A program made the position numbers and the translations under genes. From TA-20 sp035935115 (GTDB taxonomy: Archaea > Thermoproteota > Nitrososphaeria > Nitrososphaerales > Nitrosopumilaceae): 64,000 bases of DNA. Under the pieces are notes generated by a model. It did no database searches. It worked only from the letters and a program-made list of their open reading frames with translations, and had not been told where the DNA came from. Positions within the stretch are counted from its first letter, which is position 1; every line of letters starts with the position of its first letter. Shown here in pieces: positions 43,272 through 52,104 of the stretch. Location of the stretch: positions 1 through 64,000 of the forward strand of contig DASYXK010000005.1 of the NCBI GenBank assembly GCA_035935115.1, given 5' to 3'.

Positions 43272-44221
43272 ATAGGAAAACTTCCACACATACGACAAAA
43301 ATGCGAACCTATCGGAATAGCACCATTACATTCAGGACATCTGGATTTTGATACTCCTAAGAAGGCAGGAGGTTCGTAATACTTGCGATATATCTCATAA
43401 TAATAAAGAGATTCTTTTGTTCCTAGTCTTACTTTTTCAGTTTCAAGATAAAGTAAAAGTTTGTCTTTAAACACAGAGTCAGAAATATTACTACCAAAAA
43501 ATGACGTCAGACCTGCAGTTCCAGAACCGTCCTGCATAGCTGATTTTTCTCTCCAAACTATTTCCTCAGGAATTATTCCTTCGAAAGATTTTCTTAGAAT
43601 CCATTTTCCAAATTTTTTACCTTTTTCTTCACGTACTTTGAGATCTGCCGGTATTGACTTTGCATATTCAACAACAGAATCATTAAGAAATGGCATTTCA
43701 ACATCAACCCCAATAGACTCGCTAATTATTTTGGTGGGAAAGTGCATTACCTGCCATATTCTTTCTAAATCCTTTTGTAGTTCTACAGGTGTCATTTTTT
43801 GAAAGAAATGATAACCTGCAAAAAGTTCGTCTGCTCCATCGCCTGTAATTATACTAGAATATCCCTTTTCCTTTACCATGCTAATTGTCAAAAACATGAC
43901 AATAGCATTACGAATTTCTATAGGATTAAAGACTTTGAGAATTTTTATTGTTTTATCAATAGCAGATAACAATTGTTCGATTGATGCAGTTTGTACCTCC
44001 AATGGCAATCCAATTTTTTTTGCCACCAGTTGCGAATATACCAAATCAGTAGAAGTAAAATTCTTGGCAATAGTAGTAAACGCATTAACTTTTTTATCAT
44101 TTAGACAGAAAGCCAAAATTGAGCTATCCAATCCTCCAGATAATGCGATACTTTCTGACCTGCAATCGCTTACTACAGTAGAGAGCAGTTTGTGAAGATT
44201 TGAACAAATTTCTTGCAACAT
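43268..44221 (-). CDS. Asparagine-synthase-like protein without glutaminase, with C-terminal zinc ribbon
   Basis: 317 residues. The synthetase domain is present (PP-loop IALSGGLDSSILAF; GDGADELFAGY), but the N-terminal glutamine amidotransferase domain of AsnB is missing, and the C-terminus is a zinc ribbon (CPECNG...CRMCG). It may use free ammonia or amidate a different substrate. ATG 44221. The family function of such stand-alone archaeal forms is not established. Confidence 0.8.
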   Translation of the reverse strand: MLQEICSNLHKLLSTVVSDCRSESIALSGGLDSSILAFCLNDKKVNAFTTIAKNFTSTDLVYSQLVAKKIGLPLEVQTASIEQLLSAIDKTIKILKVFNPIEIRNAIVMFLTISMVKEKGYSSIITGDGADELFAGYHFFQKMTPVELQKDLERIWQVMHFPTKIISESIGVDVEMPFLNDSVVEYAKSIPADLKVREEKGKKFGKWILRKSFEGIIPEEIVWREKSAMQDGSGTAGLTSFFGSNISDSVFKDKLLLYLETEKVRLGTKESLYYYEIYRKYYEPPAFLGVSKSRCPECNGAIPIGSHFCRMCGSFPI

Positions 44222-44302
44222 TCAAGATTTGAATTTCTCACTAAAATAAGGTATCTTGGCAAATAAGATTAGCTTTAAATATTTTACAGAAGCAAAATTA
44301 TC

Positions 44303-44719
44303 ATGCTACTTCCGGCAGAAATTGAAACAAAAACACTGATACCGGCCATACGTGCCATACTTGCAAAAAAACTCATTGAAGAGCACAACATACGTGAGGA
44401 AGAGGTGTCTAAGCTACTTGGTGTAACACAGGCAGCAATAAGCAACTACGTGAGAGGAACCAGAGGAGATCCAGTTCTCATAAACAAGCTCCTTGAAGTA
44501 AAAGAAGTAGCAGAGATGATTAATGATATTTGTAGTAATCTTTCATCAAACATGGCATATACGCCAGCAAGTCTTTCAAAATTCATTGGTCTTTGCAATT
44601 ACATAAAATCTAGTTTGCTAATATGTGACATTCACCATAATTTGGAGACAAACATTGATGAAGCAATATGCAAAGAATGTGAAAATATGTTGCTAAAGGG
44701 ACCTGGAACTTCGTTTTAG
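44303..44719 (+). CDS. HTH transcriptional regulator with Cys-containing C-terminus
   Basis: 138 residues. An XRE-like helix-turn-helix at about 30-58 (EEEVSKLLGVTQAAISNYVRG) is followed by a helical domain with five Cys, including ICKEC near the end, which could bind metal or sense redox. A thaumarchaeal regulator of unknown target. ATG 44303, the stop overlaps the Alba gene by 4 nt. Confidence 0.8.
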   Translation: MLLPAEIETKTLIPAIRAILAKKLIEEHNIREEEVSKLLGVTQAAISNYVRGTRGDPVLINKLLEVKEVAEMINDICSNLSSNMAYTPASLSKFIGLCNYIKSSLLICDIHHNLETNIDEAICKECENMLLKGPGTSF

Positions 44720-45048
44720 TTTGTTTTAGCAATTATTATTTTTATAGTAGAAATCAAAGTCATTCCGTATTTACCTGAACCATTTTCACTATCAACAGAA
44801 ATGTCAACAATTTTTGAATTTCCTTTCATCATGTTTTCTGTTACAATATTAGCTACTGCAACTGCGGTAGGAATCGCATTACCTTTGGCTACTAGTGTGA
44901 TTTGGCCAGAATTTCCAAGATACATCAATACGTCAAGTGCACATTCCATTACCGGCTCTTCTCTTATTACAAATACCTTTCCTTCGTTTGAAAAGGAAGG
45001 TTTACCAATAAGTTGAGTTTCTTCTTTTATTTCACTCAATAAGCTCAA
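44716..45048 (-). CDS. albA: Alba-family DNA/RNA-binding protein
   Basis: 110 residues. The Alba fold is seen as VFVIREEPVMECALDVLMYLG, ITLVAKGNAIPTAVAVANIV and the final strand ISTIKIIIAK. Alba coats archaeal chromatin and RNA and is abundant. The acetylatable Lys region of crenarchaeal Alba is not conserved here. Convergent with the HTH gene. ATG 45048. Confidence 0.85.
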   Translation of the reverse strand: MSLLSEIKEETQLIGKPSFSNEGKVFVIREEPVMECALDVLMYLGNSGQITLVAKGNAIPTAVAVANIVTENMMKGNSKIVDISVDSENGSGKYGMTLISTIKIIIAKTN

Positions 45049-45101
45049 TCACATCACCAAAAATTATACATTTCATTTAAGTCTTATCGATGATTCATTC
45101 A

Positions 45102-45620
45102 TTAGTTAAAAAGATCGATTGATATGTTCTGGAAATCCCCATTTGGTAGTACCCTTCTTATGGTGATTGGGATAACACGCTTTTCAAGTTCGGTATAGGC
45201 TAGATCAAGCGAAGTTGCAACTTCTTTTGGAATTGATATGAATGGTGGTGCTCCAAGCGATAGTTGTAAAGCTCTTGCACCCAAAATTCTGGCTTTTTCA
45301 AAACGAGTTAGTGTAGGCGGACCTATCATTATCTTGCCTTTGGTAGTAGTTTCATATTCTACAGGTACGTGAATTGGGTCTATCTCAATTATCTCTCTTG
45401 CGTCAATAATTTTTTGTAATCTTTCTTGCTCTGCTAGCTCTTCTGGAGAAAGATCACCCTTTTTTGCTCTTTTTTCTTTCTTTGCTACTACCTTTTCTCC
45501 ATCTTCCTCAGTAACCTCAGCTTCAACAGTCTCTACAACTTCTACTACTGGTTCTACTTCTTCTGGCTCTGCTGGAACTTCCTCAGTATCTGGAATAATC
45601 TCCTCAGGTTCATCGGACAT
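45102..45620 (-). CDS. rpoK: DNA-directed RNA polymerase subunit K with acidic N-terminal extension
   Basis: 172 residues. The C-terminal 75 residues are RpoK/Rpb6: PPTLTRFEKARILGARALQL, then ELEKRVIPITIRRVLP. Typical archaeal RpoK is about 60-90 residues; here an N-terminal region of about 60 Glu/Asp/Val-rich residues plus a Lys patch precedes it. The extension recalls the acidic tail of eukaryotic Rpb6. ATG 45620. Confidence 0.92.
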   Translation of the reverse strand: MSDEPEEIIPDTEEVPAEPEEVEPVVEVVETVEAEVTEEDGEKVVAKKEKRAKKGDLSPEELAEQERLQKIIDAREIIEIDPIHVPVEYETTTKGKIMIGPPTLTRFEKARILGARALQLSLGAPPFISIPKEVATSLDLAYTELEKRVIPITIRRVLPNGDFQNISIDLFN

Positions 45621-45672
45621 TAATCAACTGTCTAAACAAACGTTATATAATTCATAATCCTCCTCTTGAAAA

Positions 45673-46056
45673 ATGAGCTCAGGATCAGTTTCAAAGATAG
45701 AGGCAGTTTTGAAGATAAAGGGCGGGTCGGAATTGAAATTTGAGTTAAAACGTCATCTGGCACCAAAAACAGTTGGCAATCTCACCAGATCGATACCATT
45801 AGAGGGAAATGCGCACATGATGGGGAACAGTTTTGCATACATGGAAACTAGAGTAAACACTGGTGGAGAAAAACTGCGAACCCAATTCAAAAAGGGTGAT
45901 GTTGCTTTTATGGCTGCAAATGGATCCATCTGTTTTTTTGTAAATGATTTTGAATCTGCAAAATCAATGACGCTCATAGGAAAAATAACATCAAACATTG
46001 ATGCACTTAATGAAGTAAAACCTGGAGATGTGTTTTTGATAACTCAGACAGGCTGA
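45673..46056 (+). CDS. Cyclophilin-like fold protein
   Basis: 127 residues. The sequence HLAPKTVGNLTRSIPLEG, followed by FKKGDVAFMAANGSICFFVND, matches the cyclophilin-like TM1367-type family, small beta-barrels of unclear function (not proven prolyl isomerases). The last 13 nt overlap the convergent S25e gene. ATG 45673. Confidence 0.75.
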   Translation: MSSGSVSKIEAVLKIKGGSELKFELKRHLAPKTVGNLTRSIPLEGNAHMMGNSFAYMETRVNTGGEKLRTQFKKGDVAFMAANGSICFFVNDFESAKSMTLIGKITSNIDALNEVKPGDVFLITQTG

Positions 46057-46355
46057 TAGATATGATGTCCGCTATGACCACTTATTCTTTTAACTGATCC
46101 TTTTTGTAACAGATTCAGTAAAAAGGCGTTTGCAGTAGAGATCTTCACTCCTGTTTGTCTTGATACTTCTTGTACAGTGAAAACTTTGGAGCTTTTAATG
46201 AAATTCATTGCTTGATTTTCATCAATTATTACAGAGATGTTAGTTTTTGATTTTTGATCTTTCTTCTCTCCTTTCTTTGGCCCTTCCTTCTTTGCAGCTT
46301 CAGCTGTTTGTGATTTTTCAGCTTGTGCCGGAGATTTTTTCTTTGCTCCACCCAT
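46044..46355 (-). CDS. rps25e: 30S ribosomal protein S25e
   Basis: 103 residues. A Lys/Ala-rich N-terminus (about 38 residues) precedes the winged-helix core VFTVQEVSRQTGVKISTANAFL and the ending VKRISGHSGHHIYQP. S25e is shared by archaea and eukaryotes and is near the decoding site. ATG 46355. Confidence 0.93.
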   Translation of the reverse strand: MGGAKKKSPAQAEKSQTAEAAKKEGPKKGEKKDQKSKTNISVIIDENQAMNFIKSSKVFTVQEVSRQTGVKISTANAFLLNLLQKGSVKRISGHSGHHIYQPV

Positions 46356-46435
46356 ATGGATTTTTTTGTAAGGACCTATTTATAAACGAACAAAGCATGC
46401 AGAAATCCTAAATATTTGCTAGTCTCGGTCTTGAT

Positions 46436-46729
46436 ATGGGATTAGATGTAATTGAGGAAAAAAATCTTAACGATGCCATAGTGTATGCGCTTGATTATCC
46501 CAAGGTAGTTTTAGCAGAATCTCATGGGTTTGCTGCGGAAGTAACAACACTAGGAGACTTTGCATTTGGTCTGTATATCGGATATATCTCAGGAGTTTTC
46601 TTTGACGGATTTTTGGCAAGAAACAAAAGATATCTGGATTCTGAAGAATTATCGGATTTTCACGCAATCCTTGTTAAGAGGTCACCTGAAATTAGGCTCA
46701 AGATAAAAGCACATCTTCATTTAAAATAA
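46436..46729 (+). CDS. Conserved small archaeal protein, paralogue of 24095-24394
   Basis: 97 residues with a hydrophobic middle, DFAFGLYIGYISGVFFDGFL, then RYLDSEELSDFH and a Lys-rich end. The pattern and size match the protein at 24095-24394 (IGY...FF...L...SEEL). No known function. ATG 46436, followed after 37 bp by the DNA ligase gene in the same direction. Confidence 0.7.
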   Translation: MGLDVIEEKNLNDAIVYALDYPKVVLAESHGFAAEVTTLGDFAFGLYIGYISGVFFDGFLARNKRYLDSEELSDFHAILVKRSPEIRLKIKAHLHLK

Positions 46730-46766
46730 CTCAACCTTTTATTCCACAATTGGTAAAAATCCGCAG

Positions 46767-48539
46767 ATGAAATTTTCACTTGTAGTAGAGACACTAAAAT
46801 TCATGGAGGGTACAACAAAACGACTAGAATTAACAAAATATCTAGTAGATTTATTCAAGATTACTCCCCCAGAAATTATTTCACAGGTGGTTTATCTTTT
46901 GCAGGGCAAGTTAAGACCTGATCATGAAGGAGTAGAAATGGGCATTGCCGAAAAAATTGCAATAAAAGCAATATCAAAATCTGCCGGCATACCAGCAAAA
47001 AAAATCCAGCAAGAATATAACAAGATAGGAGATTTTGGTCAAGCTGCTTCAAAAATATTAGAACAAAAAACACAAACAACATTTCTTACGCAAGATATTA
47101 CGGTTGAAAGAGTTTATGATACACTATACAAGATTGCCGAATTAAAAGGAGCTCGCTCTCAAGACATGAAAATGAAATACATTTCTAGCCTTCTAAACGA
47201 TGCAACTCCAATTGAGGCAGGATTTATCATCAAAATAATTACAAATTCTTTACGATTAGGTATTGCTGATTTTACTATCCTAGATTCTCTTGCAATTGCA
47301 TTTACGGGAACAAAAGAAAATCGTGCAATGTTAGAACACGCATACAATGTGTCAAGTGATTTGGGCAAGGTTGCAGCAGCTGTTGCAAAGGATGGAATAG
47401 ATGCGATAAAAAATTTTCAAGTTGCAGTATTTAGTCCTGTGCGACCAATGCTTGCAGAGAGAGTCAAGAGCCCACAAGAAGCACATGAAAAAATGGGTGC
47501 AGAGTTTGCAGCAGAATACAAACTAGATGGAGAACGTGTGCAAGTACATCTCAAAGGTGAGAAAATAATTCTTTATTCCAGGAGTTTGGAAAACATTACA
47601 AACTATTATCCAGATATTGTTGAAAAAATTAGCAGTGCCATTAATGCAAAAGAAGTGATCTTAGAGGCCGAAGCTGTTGCAATCAATGAAGATTCTGGAG
47701 AATTTCTTGCGTTTCAGGAACTTATGCACCGTAGAAGAAAATATGGCGTAGCTAAAGCGGTATCACAGTATCCTATTACTGTGAATTTTTTTGATGTCAT
47801 GTTTGTTGACGGTAAAAGCTGTCTTGATTTACCCTATAAAGAAAGACGAAAAATACTAGAAAAATTAGTAAAAGAAGATACGTTTGCAAAACTTGTGCCC
47901 ATGGCAATTGTAAAAAACGATAACGATGTGGAAGATTTCCTAGAAAATGCAATTAATGCAGGTTGTGAAGGATTGATGCTAAAACAACCCGATGGCACTT
48001 ACAAGGCTGGTGCAAGAGGAAGTAACTGGCTCAAGCTCAAACGAGAATATAGAAATGAGTTAGGAGATAGTTTGGATCTTGTTGTAATTGGTGCATTTTA
48101 TGGAAGAGGTAGGAGGACAGGCAAATATGGCGCACTATTACTTGCAACGTATAACAATGAAACAGATACTTTTCCCAGCATATGCAAAGTTGGAACTGGA
48201 TTTACTGATGAAAGTTTGGATCAGTTCTATCAGATTCTCTCTGACAAGATAACCATAAAGAAAAATCCAAGAATTGAAAGTGGTCTTGAAGCAGATGTCT
48301 GGTTTGAGCCCGAAATTGTAATTGAAGTAGTAGCTTCAGAAATTACACTTAGTCCAATACACAAGACAGCTATGGATGCAATTAGAAAGGGCAGTGGCCT
48401 TGCACTTCGTTTTCCAAAGTTCACCGGCAAGATACGATTAGAGAAAACTCCTGAGAATGCCACAACTGATCAAGAGATAATTTCTTTGTATAATGGACAA
48501 AAAAGAGTGGTTCAGGAAGAGAAACAGAACTACCTTTAA
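46767..48539 (+). CDS. lig: ATP-dependent DNA ligase
   Basis: 590 residues, the standard archaeal replicative ligase. The N-terminal DNA-binding domain is at about 1-240. The adenylation domain carries the active-site Lys in EYKLDGERVQVH, then RSLENIT, EAVAINEDSGEFLAFQ and GLMLKQPDGTY. The OB domain ends near 575 (LRFPKFTGKIR). Joins Okazaki fragments with PCNA. ATG 46767. Confidence 0.96.
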   Translation: MKFSLVVETLKFMEGTTKRLELTKYLVDLFKITPPEIISQVVYLLQGKLRPDHEGVEMGIAEKIAIKAISKSAGIPAKKIQQEYNKIGDFGQAASKILEQKTQTTFLTQDITVERVYDTLYKIAELKGARSQDMKMKYISSLLNDATPIEAGFIIKIITNSLRLGIADFTILDSLAIAFTGTKENRAMLEHAYNVSSDLGKVAAAVAKDGIDAIKNFQVAVFSPVRPMLAERVKSPQEAHEKMGAEFAAEYKLDGERVQVHLKGEKIILYSRSLENITNYYPDIVEKISSAINAKEVILEAEAVAINEDSGEFLAFQELMHRRRKYGVAKAVSQYPITVNFFDVMFVDGKSCLDLPYKERRKILEKLVKEDTFAKLVPMAIVKNDNDVEDFLENAINAGCEGLMLKQPDGTYKAGARGSNWLKLKREYRNELGDSLDLVVIGAFYGRGRRTGKYGALLLATYNNETDTFPSICKVGTGFTDESLDQFYQILSDKITIKKNPRIESGLEADVWFEPEIVIEVVASEITLSPIHKTAMDAIRKGSGLALRFPKFTGKIRLEKTPENATTDQEIISLYNGQKRVVQEEKQNYL

Positions 48540-48593
48540 CATGAGGAATTTACGTAAGGATTATTAGCCGCTACCATCACAAACAACGTCTGG

Positions 48594-49247
48594 ATGTATA
48601 GTGGGGAATTAGAGGTTCAAGCGAAGCGAAAAGCGCTTGCCGTTTTACAAGATGAAATCAACCGAATCTTAAACGCAGTAAGAGATCTTTCCACATTACC
48701 AAGCCTCATAATAAAGCCAGACAAGGCAGAAATTAAACAGGTCCTTGAAAGAATAAAAAATACAGAAGACGAGGTTGAATCGTTACGTCGAAAGATAACA
48801 AGAGAGATTGCAGATGTAGGCGGTTTAATGATGAACAGAGAGAACCTTTTACATACAGCTTACGTCACAGATGAAATTGCAGGATTTATCACAGGAATTG
48901 CTTTCAAACTATCAAACATCAAAGCTGTCACTTTGAAAAAGGAAAAACTTGACAAAGACATTTCAGATTTAATTGCACTTGCTGTAGACCAAATATACAA
49001 GCTAAATGAAATTGTGCGAGCTCTAAGTGGAAATTCTACGGTAGCAATTGACCTTGCTCACGAATCACAAAAAATAGAACGCAGTGTTGATGAAAAATAC
49101 CGTGAACTTACCATCAAAGTTCTAGATGAAATTGCAAACACACGAGAACTTTTACTACTAAAAGATGTTGTCGAGGCAATTGAAGAGATGTCTGACAAAT
49201 GTCTTGAGGTTTCAGATTCGTGTATTGTATTAGCTTTGAGCTTATAG
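48594..49247 (+). CDS. DUF47/PhoU-like helical protein
   Basis: 217 residues, all helical, with PhoU-like repeats and the closing ELLLLKDVVEAIEEMSDKCLEVSDSC, a motif of the DUF47 family that regulates or accompanies phosphate transporters. No Pit transporter is visible beside it. It lies 150 bp from the two pstS genes, so a phosphate role is likely. ATG 48594. Confidence 0.8.
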   Translation: MYSGELEVQAKRKALAVLQDEINRILNAVRDLSTLPSLIIKPDKAEIKQVLERIKNTEDEVESLRRKITREIADVGGLMMNRENLLHTAYVTDEIAGFITGIAFKLSNIKAVTLKKEKLDKDISDLIALAVDQIYKLNEIVRALSGNSTVAIDLAHESQKIERSVDEKYRELTIKVLDEIANTRELLLLKDVVEAIEEMSDKCLEVSDSCIVLALSL

Positions 49248-49395
49248 ATTAAAATCAAGTCTAGAATATCTTCAATTAATTTTTTATTGTGTTTTATACA
49301 AATGATACCTATCAGAAAGTAATATTTTCTTCATTTCATAACTTTCGTTAGGAGTTTTCAAAAAAAGAAAAAAATGTTTGTTTCTAGTATGCGCT

Positions 49396-50529
49396 TTAAG
49401 GCCACACTAGTTGACCATTGAACTTTATCTTATGAAGTCCTTGTTCATCAATCTTCACTACACCGTCAGGCAAAGGTACATACAATAACTTTGTTGATCT
49501 TTGTTGTCCGTCTGTTACAAACCAGTCAAGCATGTGGACTAGATCTTTTGCTTTTTGCATATCCATACCATTTATCTGATCCAAATTCTTATTGACCAAT
49601 AGATACGTATAGGTTGCAATTGGGTATGCATTAGCTCCCGGTGCATTGTTTATTGATACATGACTCCAGTCACCATCAGATGGTGGCATTGATTTCACAG
49701 CTCCTTTACCTGCAGCTAAAGTGGTGTCCACAGTAGCATCCAAAAATGCAGTTTTGTCATGGTTTTGCACATATGCGTATGTCATAGGTATGTCAGTTCC
49801 AGTCAACTTGTTTGTTTTGGCATAGGCCAATTCTACATAACCCATAGACCAAGGTACTTGCTTTACTATAGCAGCTACTCCTGCATTTCCTGAACCTCCT
49901 ACTCCTGCAACCCATGGTACTGACTTGCCTTGTCCAACTTTACCTGCCCATTCTGGACTTACTTTAGAGAGATAGTCCGTGAATGCAAAAGTTGTACCTG
50001 AACCATCAGAACGATGTACGAGAACTATTGTGTTTGGAGAAAGTGCAATTCCTGGGTTTAGCTTTGCAATTCTTTTGTCATTCCATGTTGTAATCTTTCC
50101 CAAAAAGATATCAGCAATAACAGGACCTGTTAGCTTTAATCCATTTTTTTGGAATTCGGGAAGATTATATACAATTACAATTGCACCCATTGTTTCAGGA
50201 ATGTGTAGTGTGTTTGGTGCTTTTGCAGATTCACTTGGTTGTAATGGTGCATCAGATGCTCCAAAATCAACTACCTTTTTAGTGAAGAGGTTTACTCCAG
50301 CTCCACTTCCAACTGCTTCATAGTTTAAACTGATTCCAAGATATTGAGCATTGTAATCAACTCTCCATTTATCAATTAGAGGAAATGGAAAAGTTGCGCC
50401 TGCTGCACTTATCGTGTATGCGTCGCTATCAAGTGGTGGTGGTGCTGTGTATGCATGTGCTGTAAGTGATGTTGTTGGTACGATTAGGATAAGCATTAAA
50501 GCTACACCTAAAATGATTTTTTTCGTCAT
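49396..50529 (-). CDS. pstS: Phosphate-binding protein PstS (paralogue 1)
   Basis: 377 residues. Signal peptide MTKKIILGVALMLILIV..., then a periplasmic-type binding fold with SGAGVNLFTKKVVDFGASDAP-like, SDGSGTTFAFTDYL and GNAGV phosphate-contact loops. Unlike its neighbour it has no C-terminal membrane anchor, so it is soluble or loosely bound outside. The signal-peptide DNA is nearly identical to that of paralogue 2. ATG 50529; promoter motifs are listed separately. Confidence 0.93.
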   Translation of the reverse strand: MTKKIILGVALMLILIVPTTSLTAHAYTAPPPLDSDAYTISAAGATFPFPLIDKWRVDYNAQYLGISLNYEAVGSGAGVNLFTKKVVDFGASDAPLQPSESAKAPNTLHIPETMGAIVIVYNLPEFQKNGLKLTGPVIADIFLGKITTWNDKRIAKLNPGIALSPNTIVLVHRSDGSGTTFAFTDYLSKVSPEWAGKVGQGKSVPWVAGVGGSGNAGVAAIVKQVPWSMGYVELAYAKTNKLTGTDIPMTYAYVQNHDKTAFLDATVDTTLAAGKGAVKSMPPSDGDWSHVSINNAPGANAYPIATYTYLLVNKNLDQINGMDMQKAKDLVHMLDWFVTDGQQRSTKLLYVPLPDGVVKIDEQGLHKIKFNGQLVWP

Positions 50530-50569
50530 TGAGCTTATGAAATAATATTGTTATTTACATATGACTTCC

Positions 50570-50610
50570 ATAGATTACGTAAACGTCTATAACGTATCAT
50601 ATCTATATAG
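50570..50610 (-). promoter_or_regulatory. pstS1 promoter: CTATATAG TATA element and GTAATCTAT site
   Basis: Minus-strand TATA-like CTATATAG (50603-50610) lies 74 nt before the ATG. GTAATCTAT (minus; ATAGATTAC 50570-50578 on plus) falls about 30 nt after it, near the expected transcription start. The same two elements with the same spacing precede pstS2. A phosphate-responsive operator is inferred. Confidence 0.55.
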
Positions 50611-50790
50611 AAATTAAAATTACATTTAGATAGAAAAATTTTCAATAAAAAATTTTGATCAATGAAAAAATATGAAAATGACTGATAAAATAATAAAATG
50701 ATCAATCGTATTTTCAAAAAAATCATTTTAGATTTTGAATCAAATTACAATTTGAAAAATAATAACTAAAAAATGAAAAAGTGGAATGTT
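50611..50790. other. AT-rich spacer upstream of pstS1
   Basis: About 180 bp of A/T-rich sequence without a gene. It holds the far-upstream part of the pstS1 promoter and the 3' end region of pstS2. No hairpin or RNA gene seen. Confidence 0.4.
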
Positions 50791-51969
50791 CTAGTATTTT
50801 GGCATGAATCTTAGTCCAGTCTTTGCAGAAACAGCAATTATTGATATAATTGCAATTGCAAGTACTAGAGCTGTTATTGGGCCAAACTCTGGAACAGGTC
50901 CGCCATTGTACTGTATTTGTGAAAGTGCTTGCTCGTCTAATTTTACCACTGCATCAGGCAATGGGACATAAAGCAATGATGATGAAAATTGTTGCCCATC
51001 ATGAATTGCCCAATTGAGAAAGTCAACTACTGCTTTTGCTTTAGCCTGAGTCATTCCATTTACTTGTGCTAAATCTTTGTATACCAAAAGGTAAGTAAAT
51101 GAGGAAATAGGATACGAATTATTTCCTGGTTCATTAACTATGGATACTTTGCTCCAATCACCATCTGCAGAAGGCAGATTTGTTGTCGCAGATGCTGCAT
51201 CAGCTGCTATAGTATCAAGAGTCGGTTCTACGAATGCCGTTCCATCTGCATTTTGAACAAATGCATATGTCATGTTATTTTGCATCACGTAGGCTAGTTC
51301 TACATATCCAATGCTATACGGAGTACTCTTAACTATCCCTGCAACTCCTGCGTTTCCTTGAGCTCCAACTCCCAATGGCCATGGAACACTCTTTCCTTGT
51401 CCAACTTTAGTTTGCCAATTAGGACTAACTTTGGAAAGATAGCTTGTGAATACAAAAGTTGTACCAGACCCATCAGAACGATGTGCTATAACAATTTGTT
51501 GATTTGGCAAAGTTATATTTGGGTTTAGAGTTGATATCATTTTATCATTCCAGTTAGTTATGTTACCGCTAAAAATATTCGCTATAACAGGACCAGTCAA
51601 TTTTAAACCTTTAGCAATTCCTGGAATATTATATGAAATGGTAACTGCACCAATTGTTTCTGGTATGTGTAAGGTTCCAGGCGCTGCAGAAGCATCTGAT
51701 GGTTGTAACGGTGCGTCAGATGCAGCAAAATCAACTGCTTTGGTTATATGTAGCTTAATTCCTGCACCACTACCAATTGATTGATAATTTAATGTGACAT
51801 CTGGATGAATCTTGTTGTATTCAACTCTCCATTTATCAATCAAAGGAAATGGGAACGTTGCACCTGCAGCATTAAGAGTTATTGCAGATTGAGCGAGTAC
51901 GTTAAGTGATGTTGTTGGTACGATTAGGATAAGCATTAAAGCTACACCTAAAATGATTTTTTTTGTCAA
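50791..51969 (-). CDS. pstS: Phosphate-binding protein PstS (paralogue 2) with PEFG-type C-terminal anchor
   Basis: 392 residues. Same signal peptide as paralogue 1, the same binding loops (SIGSGAGIKLH, SDGSGTTFVFTSYL, GNAGV) and a C-terminal extension: VPEFGPITALVLAIAIISI followed by a basic tail. This is the PEFG-CTERM layout recognised by archaeosortase, so this copy should be held on the cell surface while paralogue 1 is not. The start is TTG (51967-51969), matching paralogue 1 codon for codon from position 2. Upstream is phoU (135 bp). Confidence 0.93.
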   Translation of the reverse strand: MTKKIILGVALMLILIVPTTSLNVLAQSAITLNAAGATFPFPLIDKWRVEYNKIHPDVTLNYQSIGSGAGIKLHITKAVDFAASDAPLQPSDASAAPGTLHIPETIGAVTISYNIPGIAKGLKLTGPVIANIFSGNITNWNDKMISTLNPNITLPNQQIVIAHRSDGSGTTFVFTSYLSKVSPNWQTKVGQGKSVPWPLGVGAQGNAGVAGIVKSTPYSIGYVELAYVMQNNMTYAFVQNADGTAFVEPTLDTIAADAASATTNLPSADGDWSKVSIVNEPGNNSYPISSFTYLLVYKDLAQVNGMTQAKAKAVVDFLNWAIHDGQQFSSSLLYVPLPDAVVKLDEQALSQIQYNGGPVPEFGPITALVLAIAIISIIAVSAKTGLRFMPKY

Positions 51970-52010
51970 TGAATTTAGGAGATATTGTATGGTATTTACA
52001 TCTAAACTCC

Positions 52011-52051
52011 ATAGATTACATAGTGAACCAATATTATTGTAATCTATATAG
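52011..52051 (-). promoter_or_regulatory. pstS2 promoter: duplicated CTATATAG / ATAGATTAC elements
   Basis: CTATATAG (minus; 52044-52051) is 75 nt before the start, as in pstS1. ATAGATTAC (52011-52019) and GTAATCTAT (52039-52047) form a perfect 9-bp inverted repeat, one arm overlapping the TATA element and one near the start site. This is a stronger operator candidate than the single arm at pstS1. Confidence 0.6.
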
Positions 52052-52104
52052 TTCTGATTAACAGAAATGCAGATTAATTTTTTCTACATCATTTGAAAAT
52101 TCAA

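Noticed and set aside
48540..48593. Possible tRNA or structured RNA between ligase and DUF47 genes
   Set aside because: No cloverleaf, no TTCGA/T-loop and no paired arms; the same negative result holds for the other intergenic gaps.
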